Shown in pieces: positions 62,113 through 62,340 of a stretch of 62,340 nucleotides of DNA. The notes under the pieces were generated by a model that was given only the letters and a program-made list of their open reading frames with translations, made no database searches and had not been told where the DNA came from. Both the position numbers and the translations under genes were made by a program. The stretch lies in the NCBI GenBank assembly GCA_031265875.1, contig JAISCA010000070.1, positions 1-62,340 of the forward strand, given 5' to 3'. The first letter of the stretch is position 1. Every line of letters starts with the position of its first letter. This DNA is from Propionibacteriaceae bacterium. Its GTDB lineage: Bacteria; Actinomycetota; Actinomycetes; Propionibacteriales; Propionibacteriaceae.

Positions 62113-62340
62113 TCAGCCCTGGTAGGCCGGCACCAGGCCGATTTGGCGCATGGTGTCGAGGGCGTTGATGATCTCGACGCCGGAACGGGTGCCGATCAGG
62201 TCGGCTCCGGCTAGCAGGAAAGCGTAGGCGTTCTGGGGCCTAGGGAACTTGACCCCGGCCACCTTGAGCTTGACCGGCGTGCCGGCCAGGGTCTTCTTCA
62301 TGACCAGGAACTGGTCCATGGTGGGACCCTCGAACTGGCC
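62113..62340 (-). CDS. DeoC/DERA-like aldolase (module 2), cut by the window edge
   Basis: Only the last 75 residues are present. They begin GQFEGPTMDQF, which aligns with GQFQGPNMEQV of the first copy, and share KVAGVKFPRPQNAYAFLLAG and the end PAYQG. The lysine equivalent to DERA Lys201 is kept (LKVAGVK). The rest, with the Schiff-base lysine, lies beyond the window. It would be the first or an early gene of module 2. Confidence 0.82.
   Translation of the reverse strand, partial: GQFEGPTMDQFLVMKKTLAGTPVKLKVAGVKFPRPQNAYAFLLAGADLIGTRSGVEIINALDTMRQIGLVPAYQG

Noticed and set aside
1-62340. CRISPR array, rRNA operon or prophage
   Set aside because: No regularly spaced repeats, no rRNA-like sequence, and no phage structural or integrase genes were seen.

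Overview
The window is high-GC chromosomal DNA from a member of the Actinomycetota. The evidence is the conserved gene order (smc, ftsY, ffh, rpsP-khpA-rimM-trmD, rplS-lepB-rnhB-DUF2469-yraN-comM-dprA), a LexA box of the TCGAAC-N4-GTTCGA type, a DUF2469 gene, several probable leaderless starts and frequent GTG starts. The SdhCAB set and the sugar metabolism would suit a fermentative or facultative actinobacterium (Propionibacteriales-like). That family guess is inference only. There is one tRNA, no rRNA, no CRISPR array and no prophage.

Region 1 (1-11280). An M20 metallopeptidase and tRNA-Leu(GAG) are followed by a nine-gene leftward operon. It holds a DeoR regulator, galactitol-type PTS IIA, IIB and IIC, a zinc polyol-phosphate dehydrogenase, a PfkB kinase, a class II ketose-bisphosphate aldolase, HPr and Enzyme I. 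This is a self-contained route from an imported polyol to triose phosphates, with its own phosphate relay. The promoter is TTGACG-18-TATAGT, and two tandem 22-bp repeats just downstream look like the operator. A divergent Fe-dependent alcohol dehydrogenase follows.

Region 2 (11280-16813). A degraded 700-nt gap carries an isolated HutC/GntR-type operator and a 13-G run. Next comes a sugar module: FGGY kinase, a DERA-like aldolase with all three catalytic positions, and an SDR. The neighbouring GntR regulator survives only as its UTRA domain and abuts a Fic AMP-transferase gene. A second copy of the kinase/aldolase/SDR module lies at the right edge (59661-62340), on the other strand.

Region 3 (17048-24612). 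An NCS1 permease, a HyuA-type protein, two DUF917 proteins, a PucR regulator and an Asp/Glu (hydantoin) racemase form one tightly packed operon without HyuB. This is the best candidate for an undescribed catabolic pathway, probably for a hydantoin or thiohydantoin.

Region 4 (24700-55960). Housekeeping genes: a pair of PH-domain membrane proteins, the second ending inside a 166-bp element with perfect 26-bp inverted repeats; dprA-comM-yraN; rnhB-lepB-rplS; sdhCAB inserted between trmD and rplS; rpsP-khpA-rimM-trmD; ffh; ftsY; a 30-residue small ORF; smc; GtrA; rnc-rpmF-DUF177; coaD-rsmD; recG; rpmB; and RNase J.

Region 5 (55960-62340). A promoter whose spacer is filled by a perfect LexA box drives a DUF6504-dnaE2 pair. 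DnaE2 seems to have lost its C-terminal OB domain and runs 145 nt into the convergent second sugar module.
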